The notes under the pieces are model-generated. The model searched no databases. It had not been told where the DNA came from and saw nothing but the letters and a program-made list of their open reading frames with translations. Source: Paraescarpia echinospica (taxonomy: Eukaryota > Annelida > Polychaeta > Sabellida > Siboglinidae). From it: a stretch of 64,000 nt of DNA. This document shows positions 22,429 through 33,038 of the stretch, in pieces (the stretch's first letter is position 1; each line of letters starts with the position of its first letter). The stretch spans positions 72,965,145-73,029,144 of the forward strand of contig CM034531.1 of NCBI GenBank assembly GCA_020002185.1, written 5' to 3'. Made by a program: the position numbers and the translations under genes.

Positions 22429-23720
22429 TCATTTGTCGTACGTGCTGGCCTGAGTTTTCTTCCGGGTTGACAGTCTAGCAGCTGTCTCCCCGTCAATCTT
22501 TCGCTTGAGTAGCTTTTCTGTTGTAGGCAGCAGCGTATGTGTTCGGCGATCCATCAACCGTTGTACTGGTGAAGTGTTGAAGCCTTCACTCGGTGTGTTG
22601 CGCCAATCCAGTAGCGTCAACAATGGATCCTTTCTATCTTCACGTGCTTTAGTAAGAAGTGCATTGCACGTCTTAACAGCATTGTCTGTCTTGCCATTTT
22701 ATTGTGGATACCGCGGACTTGAAGTTGTGTGTTCAAACCTCCACGATTTCGCAAATTCCTTGAACTCATAGCTTGCGAACTGTGGCCTGTGGTCGGTGAT
22801 CAGGAAATCTGGGATGCCATGGCGTGCGAACTGTACTTTGAACTGGTTGATGACGGCAATTGACGTCGTCTTGTTGAGTTCAACCATTCCAAAGCAGTTG
22901 GACCAGTAGGCTACCATTATAAGGAAGTTCTGACTTCCAAGTTCAAACAGATCAGCTCCGACCTTTGCCCTCGGACGAGATGGTAGCTGATGAGTCTGTA
23001 GTGGTTCACGGCTTTGGCTTGGCTGGTTGACACACACCACACCTTGTAGCATAGTCTTTCACTTCTGCATTCATTATGGGCCAGTAGAGGATTCCTCGTG
23101 CTCGTCGGACACAGCCACCTATCCCGATATGGCTGCTGTGGACCTGACTTAGCATTTGTTTCCTCAGCGACCTAGGAACTTCAGCTGCCAACCTTCCTTG
23201 ATGACCTGTATCAACTGTTGAATGTCAGCGTCTGCTCCTACCTTATCCCTGCACTTGTCGGGCTTTGGCTTTGTGACTTGAATGTGCTCTTCGTGGCTCA
23301 CCAATTCAAGGGAACGAATGTCGCATTGTTCACTCTTCGTGTCTTCTGGCGTATTTCAATAAGCGCGGCTCAGAGAATCAGCTATGTACATGAGCGATCC
23401 TTTCTTGTACTAAACGTCCAGGCAGTACTTCTACAAGTTTAGACGCATTCGCTGCAGTCGTTTCGGCAACTTGTGTGTCCACTTGAAGATTGCCTTCAAC
23501 TGCTCGTGATCTGTTTTGACAATGATAATGTCACGGCCGTACAAGTTTTGGTCAAACTTGTCACAGGCTCATCTGATAGCCAACAGCTCTTTTTCTATCT
23601 GGGCGTACCGTGTCTCGGTATCTGTGAGCACCCTGGACGCATAACAGACGGGTTGATTCTCCTGCAGTAGTACAGCTCCTAATCCAGTCTAGCTGGCATC
23701 ACACTGGACTGTAGTAGCGA
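22429..23720 (-). pseudogene. Ty3/gypsy RNase H and integrase (element G6, 3' part)
   Basis: RNase H remnants lie at 23720-23220 (TTVQCDAS with catalytic Asp, [26 protein letters not shown]). The integrase HHCC zinc domain is complete at 23191-23006 (HSSHIGIGG through CGVCQPAKP). The core is at 23052-22699: the first Asp position reads MVAYWSN (Asp lost), the second is kept in LITDHRPQF, and the Glu region is damaged at 22700. The tail at 22623-22429 reads LLDWRNTPSEGFNTSPVQRL. The upstream RT of the same element is at 25.8-26.2 kb, separated by a plus-strand LINE. Confidence 0.87.
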
Positions 23721-23734
23721 AGCATGCATAAGCA

Positions 23735-25805
23735 TAAGCATGATGTTAAAAAGACGTGGTGTTTAATTAAATAAATTATTAAGAAAAGTCAACAGAAAGA
23801 ACAATTTCCAGATTTGTTCAAAGTCGATGGGGAAATGATTAGCGACAAATGCATTATTGCAAACTACACTCGCCTCTAAAACAACTACTAGTGGAGGTAA
23901 ATCATACAAATATTACCTGAATAACCCGATATTTCACACCTTCAACTTTAACCCAATTAACATGGAAACTACTGTTAATATAATTGATCGTTTACCTCCA
24001 AAATCAAGTTGTGGAAACGACGGTATTTCAACACCGTTACTAAAATTAATAACAAATTATATCAGCAAAATTGAGTCACTCTAATTATTAATCAATAAAT
24101 AATAACTGGTATACTTCCAGGCAAATAAAAAATTGCAAAAGTCATACCCCTTTTAAAAAAAGGTGATGTTTCTGACTTTAACAATTATCGTCCTATTTCT
24201 ATCCTGCCAGTGATTTCAATTTTTTTTGAAAGGGTTATGTTTGATCAAATCCACGATTACTTCCATTCAAAAGCGTTATACTACAATAGCCAATATGGGT
24301 TTAGAAAGAAACATTATACTGAGCTTGCTACTCTTGAAATCATAGACAGAATTATACAAGAACTTGATAAATCGGTTACTCCAATAAATATATACCTTGA
24401 TTTATCAAAAGCATTTGACACAACTGATCACAATATATTGGTACATAAGTTAAATTACTATGGATTAAATGACAAGGCTCTGGACCTTTGTACGAGTTAT
24501 TTACAAAATCGTAAGTAGTACGTAGAAATTGAAAATGTTAAGTCTAAGAAAATAGTCATCAACATTGGTGTCCCTCGAGCTTCAATTTTACGGCCACTCT
24601 TATTTATTATATACATAAATGACATAGCACTTTCTAATGACCTTTTCAAATTCATAACGTATGCTGACAACACCACCCTTACTAGTACACTAAACATATT
24701 TAACGATTCAGAAAGCCAAATGCGAAGTGAAACTATTAACAAAAAAACTAACAAAGATTAGCAATTGGTTGAAAGCCAACAAACTGTCACTAAATGCCAA
24801 AAAGACTAAATTCATGAATTTTCGTATGCCTCAAAAGAAAGTAGAATACCCTGTATTACAAATAAATGGGGCATACATTGAATGTGTAAATGATTTCAAT
24901 GTTTTAGGCATCACAATAAATAACCATTTAAACTGGCAGAGTCATACAAACAAAATAGCAAATAAAATATTTAAAACAATAGGCATACTAAATAAACTTA
25001 AACACTTGTTACCACCTAATACATTATATATTATGTACAATACTCTTATTCTCTCTCATATTAATTATGGCTTAATTTTTATGGGGTCATCAGGCACATC
25101 GAATTTTTAAATTACAGAAAAAAGCAATACGAATAATATCCTTAAGTAAATATAATGCTCACACAAGTCCTATTTTAAAAGACTTCAGTTGCTAAAGTTG
25201 GAAGACATTTATAAAATCCAACAATAAAAATTTTACTATAAATTAATTAACAATCTTTTACCCTACTACTTCAATGTTTTTCCAAACACACACATCTATA
25301 ATATTCATCAGCACTGCACTCGTGAAAGAACTAATCTGTATATGTCCAGATTCAAACATGAATTTGCGAAAAAACGTAGTAGAAACAGTTAACAATACAC
25401 CAAATATTATCATTAATAAAATTTACACCCGCAGTCTATATGGTTTTTCAACATACACAAAAAACGTTTTTATTTTAAATTATGAATCCAGTTGTCGTAT
25501 CCATAATTGCTTTATTTGTAATTCGTAATACATATTAGAATGTGTACCTAAGTATCAATATGTACAGGGTTACATATAATCAGTCCTTGTATTATGTGTG
25601 CATGTTGACACATTGCGTAATATCAACTATAAAAACAAGTGACATATGATATTCTGATTTGTGTCATGTAAATTTTATTGTTGTTTATATTTATGGGGTG
25701 GCTCCTGTGCTAGCGATATTATATATCTTAATGGGAGTCTCCCGACCTTATCTATTACTTGCGTTATTCGTTGTATATGTATCGTATTTATAGGTCAAAT
25801 AAATT
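23735..25805 (+). pseudogene. plus-strand CR1/L2-like LINE inserted in G6
   Basis: This is an AT-rich LINE, unlike its neighbours in composition. Linker sequence (about 23790-24090) leads into RT at 24130-24520 (FERVMFDQIHDYF, LDLSKAFDTTDHNILVHKL). Then comes VPRASILRPLLFIIYIND and a catalytic box altered to YADN (FITYADNTTL, about 24655), so one catalytic Asp is lost. The C-terminal domain is at 24727-25528 (VLGITINNHLNWQSHTNKI, NTPNIIINKIYTRSLYGF). The 3' UTR contains GGGGTGGCTCCTGTGCTAGC and TGGGAGTCTCCCGACC and ends in AAATAAATTAATT near 25805. It is 5' truncated. It separates gypsy RT from gypsy RNase H on the other strand. Confidence 0.87.
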
Positions 25806-26240
25806 AATTCTGAGAAGTACCGGAGCTCTGGAGAAGGACTCCTTGACTGCATCCATCGCCACGGAGTGCGAGTTCGTCCGCTGAAACTCTGCATCTTTGT
25901 CTTCTAGTCTGCATAGCGGTTCTGTCATGTCAGATAGTGATGGCATGAATTTGGACAGATAGTTCACCATGCCCAAGAATTGATTCAGTGATATGATGTC
26001 ACTCGGCGTCGGCATTTCCAGTATCGCCTTGACTTTCTCTGGGTCGGGCATCAACCCTTCTGGTGTGATCAAATGTCCCATGTAACGGACGCTCTTCTGG
26101 CACCGTTTAACTTTCTGTGGATTCAGCTTCAAATTCCACTGGCAATATTTCTCGATGAATCCCGCTCGTTGCCCTCAAGACTGTGGAGTACTTCTTCCTC
26201 CGTCTCTCCAAATCCCGCGATGAGAAAGTAATCTGCTATG
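25806..26240 (-). pseudogene. Ty3/gypsy RT catalytic loop and thumb (element G6, middle part)
   Basis: Just below the ACTT duplication the minus strand reads IADYFLIAGFGETEEEV, the catalytic box (YADD-type, here ADY), then HSLEGNERD. After a frameshift it continues LNPQKVKRCQKSVRYMGHLI and SLNQFLGMVNYLSKFMP to 25806, where the plus-strand LINE tail begins. The frame before the box continues the RT left at 36874, so this is the same G6 copy interrupted by the 10.6-kb G7 block. Confidence 0.85.
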
Positions 26241-26244
26241 ACTT

Positions 26245-26446
26245 ATATAACGATAATGCATATATAAGTCGATGTATTTAACAATACTTTATTGCCGACT
26301 TTGTTTCGTTTACATCGGGTCACCGCGCATCATGGCGTCAACACACAACACGACATTGGCTTTTTGTGTAGCCATTGGCATGCTAAGATCCACCTAATTC
26401 GCCAGGTGGCGTTTTAGTTTATCACGTTAATTGTGATATCGTCACA
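26245..26446 (-). repeat. 3' LTR of G7
   Basis: It starts TGTGACGATATCACA on the minus strand, directly after the polypurine tract AAGAAGAGGGGGA (26459-26447). It contains AATAAA (about 26292-26287) and ends CGTTATAT. The other LTR at 36663-36869 matches throughout except for scattered substitutions and a 5-base insertion. Confidence 0.9.
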
Positions 26447-26481
26447 TCCCCCTCTTCTTACACAGTCAAATGTTCCACTTT

Positions 26482-27690
26482 TCACTTCATTTCAAAGGCT
26501 TTGAACTTTGCTGGAAGTGTCACTGAACGCCTCGGTCGTGCAACAGTCGCCGGTACACTGCGTGGATAATTTCTTACCCTCGGTGGCATATTGCGTGGTG
26601 AATGTACGACCGTGGATGGTACATTACATTGTGGAGACGTGTCGACTGAAGGTTCACTGCTGGATGGAGACTTGACGTTGTCTTGACCTCTCTGTTGTGC
26701 GTTCTGGTTGTCTACGCACGTGTTGTCTGAACACAGTGGTCTGTTCATCGTATTGTCAAGTTCATCTTGTTGAGAGTACCGAGTATCATCCCTATACTGC
26801 TCTGGTGTGGCATGTAGCTGTCGTCTATTCCTTCGGTATGTCGAGCCTTCACTCTCAATGATGTAACACCTGACGCCCGAAGGTTTCTGAATGCCTGCTA
26901 GTGTCCATGTTCGTCAGTCATTTGAGGCGTTAGGTTTCTTGAACCACACAACATCTCCTGGGTGTAGTATGCTGAGTTTCTTGCTCGTACGATTGTACAA
27001 CCTGGCTTGTTTCTACGTTTGAGTTGTTCAGGAGCATCACGTTGTGCTGCAGGATCGGTCTGCAGCAGTACTGGCAGCGTTGGTAGCAGTGTTCTGGTTC
27101 GACGTGCGAACATCCGTTGAGCGGGCGATATGTGCATAGCTTCTGTAGGTGTGTTTCGATAGTCCAGAAACAAACGCCAAATACACATCCGCCCTGTCAT
27201 CAACTGCTTTCCGCATGATTTGCTTTGCCGTCTTGACTGCGTTTTCCACTTTTCCATTTGACTGGGGGTAAAGAGGTGACGATGTGATATATTCAAATTG
27301 CCAACGCTCTGAGAACAACTTGAACTCCTCATACGCAAACTGTGGCCCATTGTCAGAAATCACTTTGTCTGGAGCCCCGTATCTCGCAAAGTGAATACGC
27401 AGTTTGGTGATAACCTGTGTTGCACTGGTCATTGACAGCTTGTCAACTTCGAACAATTTCGAGAAGTAGTCCACCGTTATGAGGTAGTCCTGTCCATGAA
27501 GGTGGAACAGGTCAACTCCAATTCGTGACCATGGACGTGACGGTATCTCATGTGACAACAACGGCTCTCTACATTGTTCTGGTTTGTATGCGTTGCACGT
27601 ACTGCAGGTACTGATGACATATTTCACTTCTTGGTTCATGCCTGGCATTAGTGAGTCGTGTTGCGACATCTTCCAGGGTAGGAAGCGGGT
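26482..27690 (-). pseudogene. Ty3/gypsy integrase (element G7)
   Basis: The zinc-domain end (VKYVISTCSTCNAYK) is followed by a core with all three catalytic acids. These are Asp in YLITVDYFSK, Asp in VISDNGPQF and Glu in YPQSNGKVENAVK (27669-27200). A frameshift near 27170 moves to the C-terminal part (LDYRNTPTEAMHISPAQRMF, then LHPGDVVWFKKP). The end at 26748-26482 is the Pro/Arg tail RPRRSVTLPAKFKAFEMK with its stop 36 bases before the LTR. The N-terminal HH half of the zinc domain is gone because of the RT-integrase deletion. This is the best preserved integrase of the window. Confidence 0.9.
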
Positions 27691-28240
27691 AGTGAGAACG
27701 TTGAATTGCCCTATTCAGGTCTCGAGGGTCCAAACAAATCTGGAGTTTGTTTGTGATTTTCTTCCTCACTGCATTCATGCTCGACACCCACTGAGTTGGT
27801 TCGGTGACAGGAGCGATGATTCTGTCCTCTACCATGCGTGTTAGTTCATCCTTCACGACTTCTCGTAACGCACAAGGAACTACGGGGTAGATGCACAACA
27901 GGTTTGACACTTGGATTGATATGTATTCTATAATTGCCATCGAGGCAACCAAGTCCCTCGAATACATCCGGGTATTATCTGAGTACAGTGTCCTGTAACA
28001 CTTGTGATCGCTTACTCATCACTGAAATGTGCACCGTGTCTGCTTTCGGTGGACATGTTTTACTAGTCGTTGGTAGTGTTTATGTTGTCTCCATCGTTGT
28101 CTGTTGGCTGTCACCACCTTTGTCACGTCTCATTTGTCTGTTCTCATCGTCACTGCGTTTAGTGCAGCACAGTCGTTTATTTGAATTAAGTCAAGGTCCA
28201 GACATGACTGCAAACTCAGAAGTGGAACAACATTGGCACG
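27690..28240 (-). pseudogene. end of protease and N-terminal RT (element G7)
   Basis: From the insert boundary downward the frame gives VVPLLSLQSCLDLDLIQIN, the protease C-terminal loop. Then come the protease-RT linker and RT fingers (VKDELTRMVEDRIIAP, TEPTQWVSSMNAV, LQICLDPRDLNRAIQRSHY, LPTLEDVATRLTNA). At about 27690 the frame passes straight into integrase, so roughly the catalytic half of RT and all of RNase H are deleted. Two or three frameshifts are present. Confidence 0.85.
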
Positions 28241-28243
28241 CAC

Positions 28244-28310
28244 AGTAGTTATGTAGGTGGTCTACCTGGGATGCAATCCGTTTTTCCGTTGTGGAAGTGG
28301 AAAAGTAGTT
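28244..28310 (+). repeat. left terminal inverted repeat of the 7.25-kb element
   Basis: About 62 bases pair with the right end at roughly 80 percent identity by eye. The best core is TACCTGGGATGC, one mismatch, then ATCCGTTTT, CCGTTG and TGGAAGTGGAAAAGTA. Confidence 0.8.
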
Positions 28311-28315
28311 CCGGT

Positions 28316-28830
28316 CCCATGTTAAAAGATAGGGAAATACCCGGATGTTGACGTCATTTCCACTTGCTTCACTCCAACTCCAATCCAACTTGGACCCATT
28401 TCGTATAGGTCTAAAAGGGATACGTTGGACTTTGAAAATAGGGCAAAACGTCAAATCAATGTATCGTAAAGGTATACGACGACATTTTGAGATCGAGGTT
28501 CCAATTTGCCCCTAGATTTTTATTCGTTCAAACCCCATGTTAAAACATAGCGAAATTTACCTTTATTTTTATTTTTCGAGGGTTCGATTTGCCCCAAATG
28601 TCTTCCAAAAAAAACTGTCCTACCAATTTTTCTCCATGTTAAACGATAGGGAATTTCCCCCGTGTTAAAAGATAGGTGCTAAACCCCATGTTAAAGGATA
28701 GGAGCTTCCAATTTACCCCAAATTATTCTCTGAAACCTGTCCTACCAATTTTCTCCATGTTAAACGATAGGGAATTTCCCCATGTTAAAAGATAGGTGCT
28801 AAACCCCATGATAAAGGATAGGAGCTATTA
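28316..28830. repeat. subterminal ATGTTAAAAGATAGGG repeats
   Basis: Variants of CCATGTTAAA(A/C)(G/C)ATAGGGAA occur at about 28318, 28534, 28636, 28661, 28688, 28755, 28780 and 28806. Two longer units (about 110 bases) are near-duplicates around 28620-28700 and 28735-28820. Related words recur at 30000 and 30847 in front of another direct repeat, so the motif is spread through the left half of the element. Confidence 0.75.
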
Positions 28831-28949
28831 TCGTAAAGGTATACGACCATATTTTGAGTTGGAGGTGTCAATTTATCCCTATTTGTTTTACCTCTACATA
28901 GCCCATATTAAAACAGCAAATTATTAGGTAGTGATTAAATTCGTGTCTC

Positions 28950-29660
28950 TTATAAACCCGTACTCGAGACGTGTCTAGACATGTTTGTTTGTTGCGAGCA
29001 TGAGCGTGCGCACCCTGTATGACGTCATCAAACTGCTACGCGCAGTAATTTTGCATGCGAAGTGATTTGGTCAAACAGGTAGTGATTTGATTAGACCTTG
29101 TTTTGAACTTGCGCGCTTGAATATAATTCCATCATGTGACGTCATGGTCAGTGAGTGACGTCATGGTAGGCGCAGTAATTTTGTGCGCGAGTTGATTTGG
29201 TCAAACAGGTAGTGATTTGGTTAGCCATCGTTTTGAACTTGCGCACTTGAATATAATCCCATTATGTGACATCATCAACAGTGACGTCATGGTACGTGCA
29301 GTAATTTTGTGCGTGAGGTGAGTTGGTTATACAAGAAGTGCTTTGGTTTGCCATTGTTTTGAGCTTTCACGCTTGAATATAATTCCATCATGTGACGTCA
29401 TGATACAGTGACATCATTAAGCTATAAACTGCTACGCGCAGTAGTTTTGTGCGCGAGGTGAATGGGTTATACAGGTAGTGCTTTGGTTACCCATCGTTTT
29501 GAGCTTTCGCGCTTGAATATAATTCCATTATTTGGCGTCATAATGCAGTGACGTCATGGTACGCGCAGTACTTTTGTGTACGATGTGAGTTGGTCAAACA
29601 GGTAGTGCTTTGGTTAGCCATTGTTTTTAGCTTTCGCGCTTGAATATAACCCCATCATGT
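28950..29660. repeat. about 130-bp tandem repeats with TGACGTCA boxes
   Basis: Five to six diverged copies of a unit of roughly 120-140 bases. Each contains TGACGTCA(T), GCGCAGTAATTTTGTGCG, GGTAGTG(C/A)TTTGGTTAGCCAT and CGCTTGAATATAATTCCAT. The full palindrome TGACGTCA is seen near 29019, 29132, 29156, 29283, 29394 and 29551, with further one-base variants. No gene is present. Confidence 0.85.
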
Positions 29661-29889
29661 AACGTTATGGTCAATTCCCCTGTAAAATTTCATTCTAGAA
29701 GTTTCTTTGGTAATTTTGTCAACACACTACAAAACCGACGCTACTGTGTGCTACTGTGTCCTGGAGACGTGTCTGGACTTGTTTATTGGTTGCGGGCGCG
29801 AGCTCGCTCGCGTCCTGTATAACGTCATTTTGTTAGCCATCCTTTGTAAGAACTTTATTAGAAAATTCAATCACGACCTTCAGAGTAAA

Positions 29890-30140
29890 ACCATCGTTCA
29901 CTACACTACAGGCATATCACGCTATAAGCAAACTGGTATGAACCGGTAACCAAGCTCAAGGCTCTATGTGTTGGAAGAACATCCGTGTATTTGTGTCGTG
30001 TTAAGCCATAGGGAATTATAAAACAGTTACTTATCTTTTAAAACACTCAAACTGCCAGCTATTTATATAGGATTTTGATCAATCCCTTTGACCTGTAACA
30101 TTATCTAACATACGACATTTGTATTTACCAGACTTTGTAT
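29890..30140 (+). repeat. direct repeat unit 1 (unit 2 at 30765-30985)
   Basis: The two stretches share GCTCTATGTGTTGGAA, AACATCCG(T/A)GTATTTG, CATAGGGAATTATAAAACAG and further blocks in the same order over about 220 bases. They bracket the hydrophobic ORF and its promoter motifs. Confidence 0.75.
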
Positions 30141-30341
30141 TAACATCGACATAGTTAATAGTTAATACTCTTTTGTGAGAAGGTGGTTGGCTCTGAAAAG
30201 AGCCGTTTAAATATCTTCAAATAAATGTTTAAATCTGTTGTCCTGTGATTGGTCTCAACACAACTGTCCTTATAAAGTTCATCTTTGTTTCTTCCGTGCT
30301 CTTGCACTAAGTCGAGAAGCTGATATTCATCATCTTGACCA

Positions 30342-30533
30342 TCATGTTGGTGCGAAGAAGACACCAACGCTCCATAAAGCAGTATTGAAGGGCACCAAGT
30401 AGACTGTCAATCCTCCGAAAACACCATCAAAAGGCGCCAAGAAGTCCGTCAATCCTCCAAAAACAGTACCAAAAGGGGCAAAAAAGACTGCAACGATTAA
30501 ACAAACAGCCACAAATCGGGCAAAATAACTCAT
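30342..30533 (-). CDS. small hydrophobic repeat protein, 63 aa
   Basis: The ATG at 30533 opens a 63-residue ORF with a signal-like hydrophobic start (MSYFARFVAVCLIVAVFFAP). A tandem motif of about 14 residues (FAPFGTVFGGLTD, then FLAPFDGVFGGLTV) follows. It would be secreted or membrane inserted (inference). Two copies of the motif that also precedes the NADAR gene lie 76-150 bases upstream. The opposite strand of the same bases encodes a Lys/Ala/Pro-rich stretch (GAKKTP, PSKGAKKSVNPPKT, VPKGAKKTA) with one internal stop and no ATG. That looks histone-H1/protamine-like, so I cannot be sure which strand is the real gene. No homologue recognised. Confidence 0.4.
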   Translation of the reverse strand: MSYFARFVAVCLIVAVFFAPFGTVFGGLTDFLAPFDGVFGGLTVYLVPFNTALWSVGVFFAPT

Positions 30534-30608
30534 AACGACAACGAATAAAATAAGGCGCCTGGTAATGTGTATAATTTCTTTATTATAGCAGTTCGACAGA
30601 ACATAAAG

Positions 30609-30679
30609 GTCACGTGGGCGTGCCGAAAGATTATGGATTAAAGGATAGTACATTAAGGTCTCGTGGGCGTGCCGAAAGA
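30609..30679 (-). promoter_or_regulatory. two copies of the GTCACGTGGGCGTGCCGAA motif
   Basis: Copies lie at 30609-30630 and 30658-30679 (second with one change, GTCTCGTGGGCG). Both end GTGCCGAAAGA, and the second is followed by CGACTTCAGAGT. The same motif and the same following word occur upstream of the NADAR gene TATA box. On the minus strand both lie upstream of the hydrophobic ORF, and an AT-rich TATAATAAAG is between them and the ATG. Confidence 0.6.
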
Positions 30680-30989
30680 TCACCGACTTCAGAGTGCAAA
30701 CTACACATGCACAGTCGATAGATTAGAAAATTCAAAAGTACGGACTGCAAAGTCAAACTCTCTTTCACCACAGACACATCATGCTATAATCCAATCCGGT
30801 ATAAACTCGTAACCAGGGCTCTATGTGTTGGAAAAACATCCGAGTATTTGTTCTGTGTTAAAACATAGGGAATTATAAAACAGTTACTCAAACTACCTGC
30901 TATCTGTGTAATATTTTGGTCAAACCCTTTGTCATGTAACAGTATTTGTCATACGCAATTTGTACTTACCAAGTTTAGGGCAGTTGATA

Positions 30990-31460
30990 GCCTGCTTTCA
31001 AAGTATTTTGAAGTGATACTCCGTGTCCAAGTGATTACGACTCGGTGGCCTTGACACTAAAGTCGGCAAACCTCTTTTCTTCGAAACAGGCGCGTAACAA
31101 AGTGAAGCGTTATGATGAACAGTATATGACCATAATATTCTTCCTGACAGGGTGTACCAGTATTTATATAGTTTACTGTGTTAACAGTTAAGTGTACAAA
31201 CTAACATTAGATTGGTTTTGATCTGTTTTCATACAGTAGTATCTAAATTCATGCTTCTTCGGTAACAATCTTTCAAACAATATTCTATCATAAAAGGCCT
31301 AACCTGGCATGGGTAACCGAAAACGGACCCATAGAGATATACATAGATGGAGGCCATTAATTCAACTGCAGTGGTGAAAGACTGTTTGAGTGTTTTGTTA
31401 GATTCAGGTGTGAAGCTATCCAATGTGACATCTAAACAGTTGTGTAATATCAATACTTGG
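30990..31460. other. no gene recognised
   Basis: There is one minus-strand ORF of 74 codons (31453-31229) without motifs I recognise, and no repeats of note. It may be a remnant of an element gene. Confidence 0.35.
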
Positions 31461-31462
31461 TA

Positions 31463-32165
31463 GTGTTGGTAGGACTTATAACTTTTTAGTGTTGGTAGGA
31501 CTTAGAACTGTTTAATGCTGGTAGGACTTAGAACTTTTTAGTGTTGGTAGGACTTATAACTTTTTAGTGTCGGTAGGACTTAGACATTTTTAGTGTTGGT
31601 AGGACTTAGAAATTTTTAGTGTTGATAGGACTTAGAACTTTTTAGTGTTGGTGTGACTTAAACCTTTTTAGTGTCGGTAGGACTTAGACATTTTTAATGC
31701 TGGTAGGCTTAGAACTTTTTAGTGTTGGTAGGACTTATAACTTTTTAGTGTCGGTAGGACTTAGACATTTTTAGTGTTGGTAGGACTTAGACATTTTTAG
31801 TGTTGATAGGACTTAGAACTTGTTAGTGTTGGTGTGACTTAAACCTTTTTAGTGTCGGTAGGACTTAGACATTTTTAGTGCTGGTAGGACTTATAACTTT
31901 TTAGTGTTGGTGTGACTTAAACCTTTTTAGTGTCGGTAGGACTTACACATTTTTAGTGCTGGTAGGACTTAGAACTTCTTAGTGTTGGTAGGACTTAGAA
32001 CTTTTTAGTGTCGGTAGGACTTAGACATTTTTAGTGTTGGTAGGACTTACACATTTTTAGTGTTGATAGGACTTTTAACTTTTTAGTGTTGGTAGGACTT
32101 AGAACTGTTTTATGTTGATAGGACTTAGAACTTTTTAATGTTGGTAGGACTTAAAACTTTTTAGT
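31463..32165. repeat. about 24-bp minisatellite, TTTTTAGTGTTGGTAGGACT family
   Basis: About 28 imperfect tandem copies of a 24-25 base unit, alternating between GTGTTGGTAGGACTTAGAAC and GTGTCGGTAGGACTTAGACA variants. A higher-order pattern of several units repeats (compare 31540-31690 with 31730-31900). Confidence 0.92.
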
Positions 32166-32169
32166 GCAC

Positions 32170-32600
32170 GAATCAGACCATAGACACGAGTTGCACAAAC
32201 GAAACACCAAACACTTAGATCAACGAGTGACAAGAAACAAACTTGTCTGACAAATGAAACACCAAACACTTAGATCAACGAGCGACAAGAACCAAACTTG
32301 TCGGACAAACGAAACACCAAACTTAACGGGTTACTGCATCAAATCCCTCTTTTTGGAGCAAATTCGACGCGTTATCGCGTCAAATCCCTCTTTTTGGAGC
32401 AAATTCGATGCGTTGTCACGTCAAATCCCTCCTTTTTGGAGCAAATTCGACAGGTTATCGCGTCAAATCCCTCTTTTTGGAGCAAATAGATGGGTTATTG
32501 TGTCAAATTCCACCAAAACGGAGCAAATAGACCGGTTATCGCATCAAATTCCACCAAAAGGGAGCAAATAGACGGGTTACCGCGTGAGATTCCACCAGAA
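32170..32600. repeat. two further tandem repeat families
   Basis: At 32190-32330 a unit of about 61 bases (ACGAAACACCAAACACTTAG...GTGACAAG) is repeated two to three times. At 32335-32600 a unit of about 43 bases (CAAATCCCTCTTTTTGGAGC...) is repeated about six times, and its last copies overlap the 3' end of the C2H2 ORF. Confidence 0.85.
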
Positions 32601-32997
32601 TAGACGGGTTACCGTGTGAGACACTCTCTGTAGGATTGGTCGAAGGACGTTGCGGTTGAATGTTTTCCAAAATACGGGGATCGACCAGGGCCATCTTCTT
32701 TGTATACTCCATGGTCACCTGAGATGGAGACGGGAATGTCGAGCTTGTTGATGGAACCGTAGGTACAGATGTCGAAGTGGGTGCCGGGACAAATGAATTG
32801 AACAACGTAGTGCCTGTCGACGTAATGTTTGTCGATGACCTACAGCGACTGTGGGCAATGTGCCTTTTCCAGTTGTTCCGTCGTGTGAAATGTCTCTTGC
32901 AATATGGGCACCGGAAAGATGACAAGGTATGTGCTTGTTGGCAGCCAGTAGAACAGTCGATAAGCTCATGATGTACGTGTTTATTGTTCAAATTCAA
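32536..32997 (-). CDS. C2H2-type zinc-finger protein fragment
   Basis: The ORF is 153 codons from the ATG at 32997. Residues 28-52 form one zinc finger (FRCPYCKRHFTRRNNWKRHI, then AHSRC). It is C-X2-C-X12-H with either a His three residues later or a Cys six residues later. A Ser/Thr/Pro-rich linker follows, then a conserved-looking MALVDPRILENIQ near residue 106. The last 25 codons run into the 43-bp repeat, so the natural C-terminus is lost. Small proteins pairing such a finger with a DPR.L motif occur in large virus-like transposons as I recall; this link is weak. It may bind element ends or DNA (inference). Confidence 0.5.
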   Translation of the reverse strand: MNLNNKHVHHELIDCSTGCQQAHTLSSFRCPYCKRHFTRRNNWKRHIAHSRCRSSTNITSTGTTLFNSFVPAPTSTSVPTVPSTSSTFPSPSQVTMEYTKKMALVDPRILENIQPQRPSTNPTESVSHGNPSILVESHAVTRLFAPFWWNLMR

Positions 32998-33038
32998 ACA
33001 ACGAAATGAACCGCTAGTTGAATTTTACGCACTAAAAC

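Noticed and set aside
31463..32165. CRISPR-like array
   Set aside because: Units of 24 bases are contiguous without spacers, in a eukaryotic context; it is a minisatellite.
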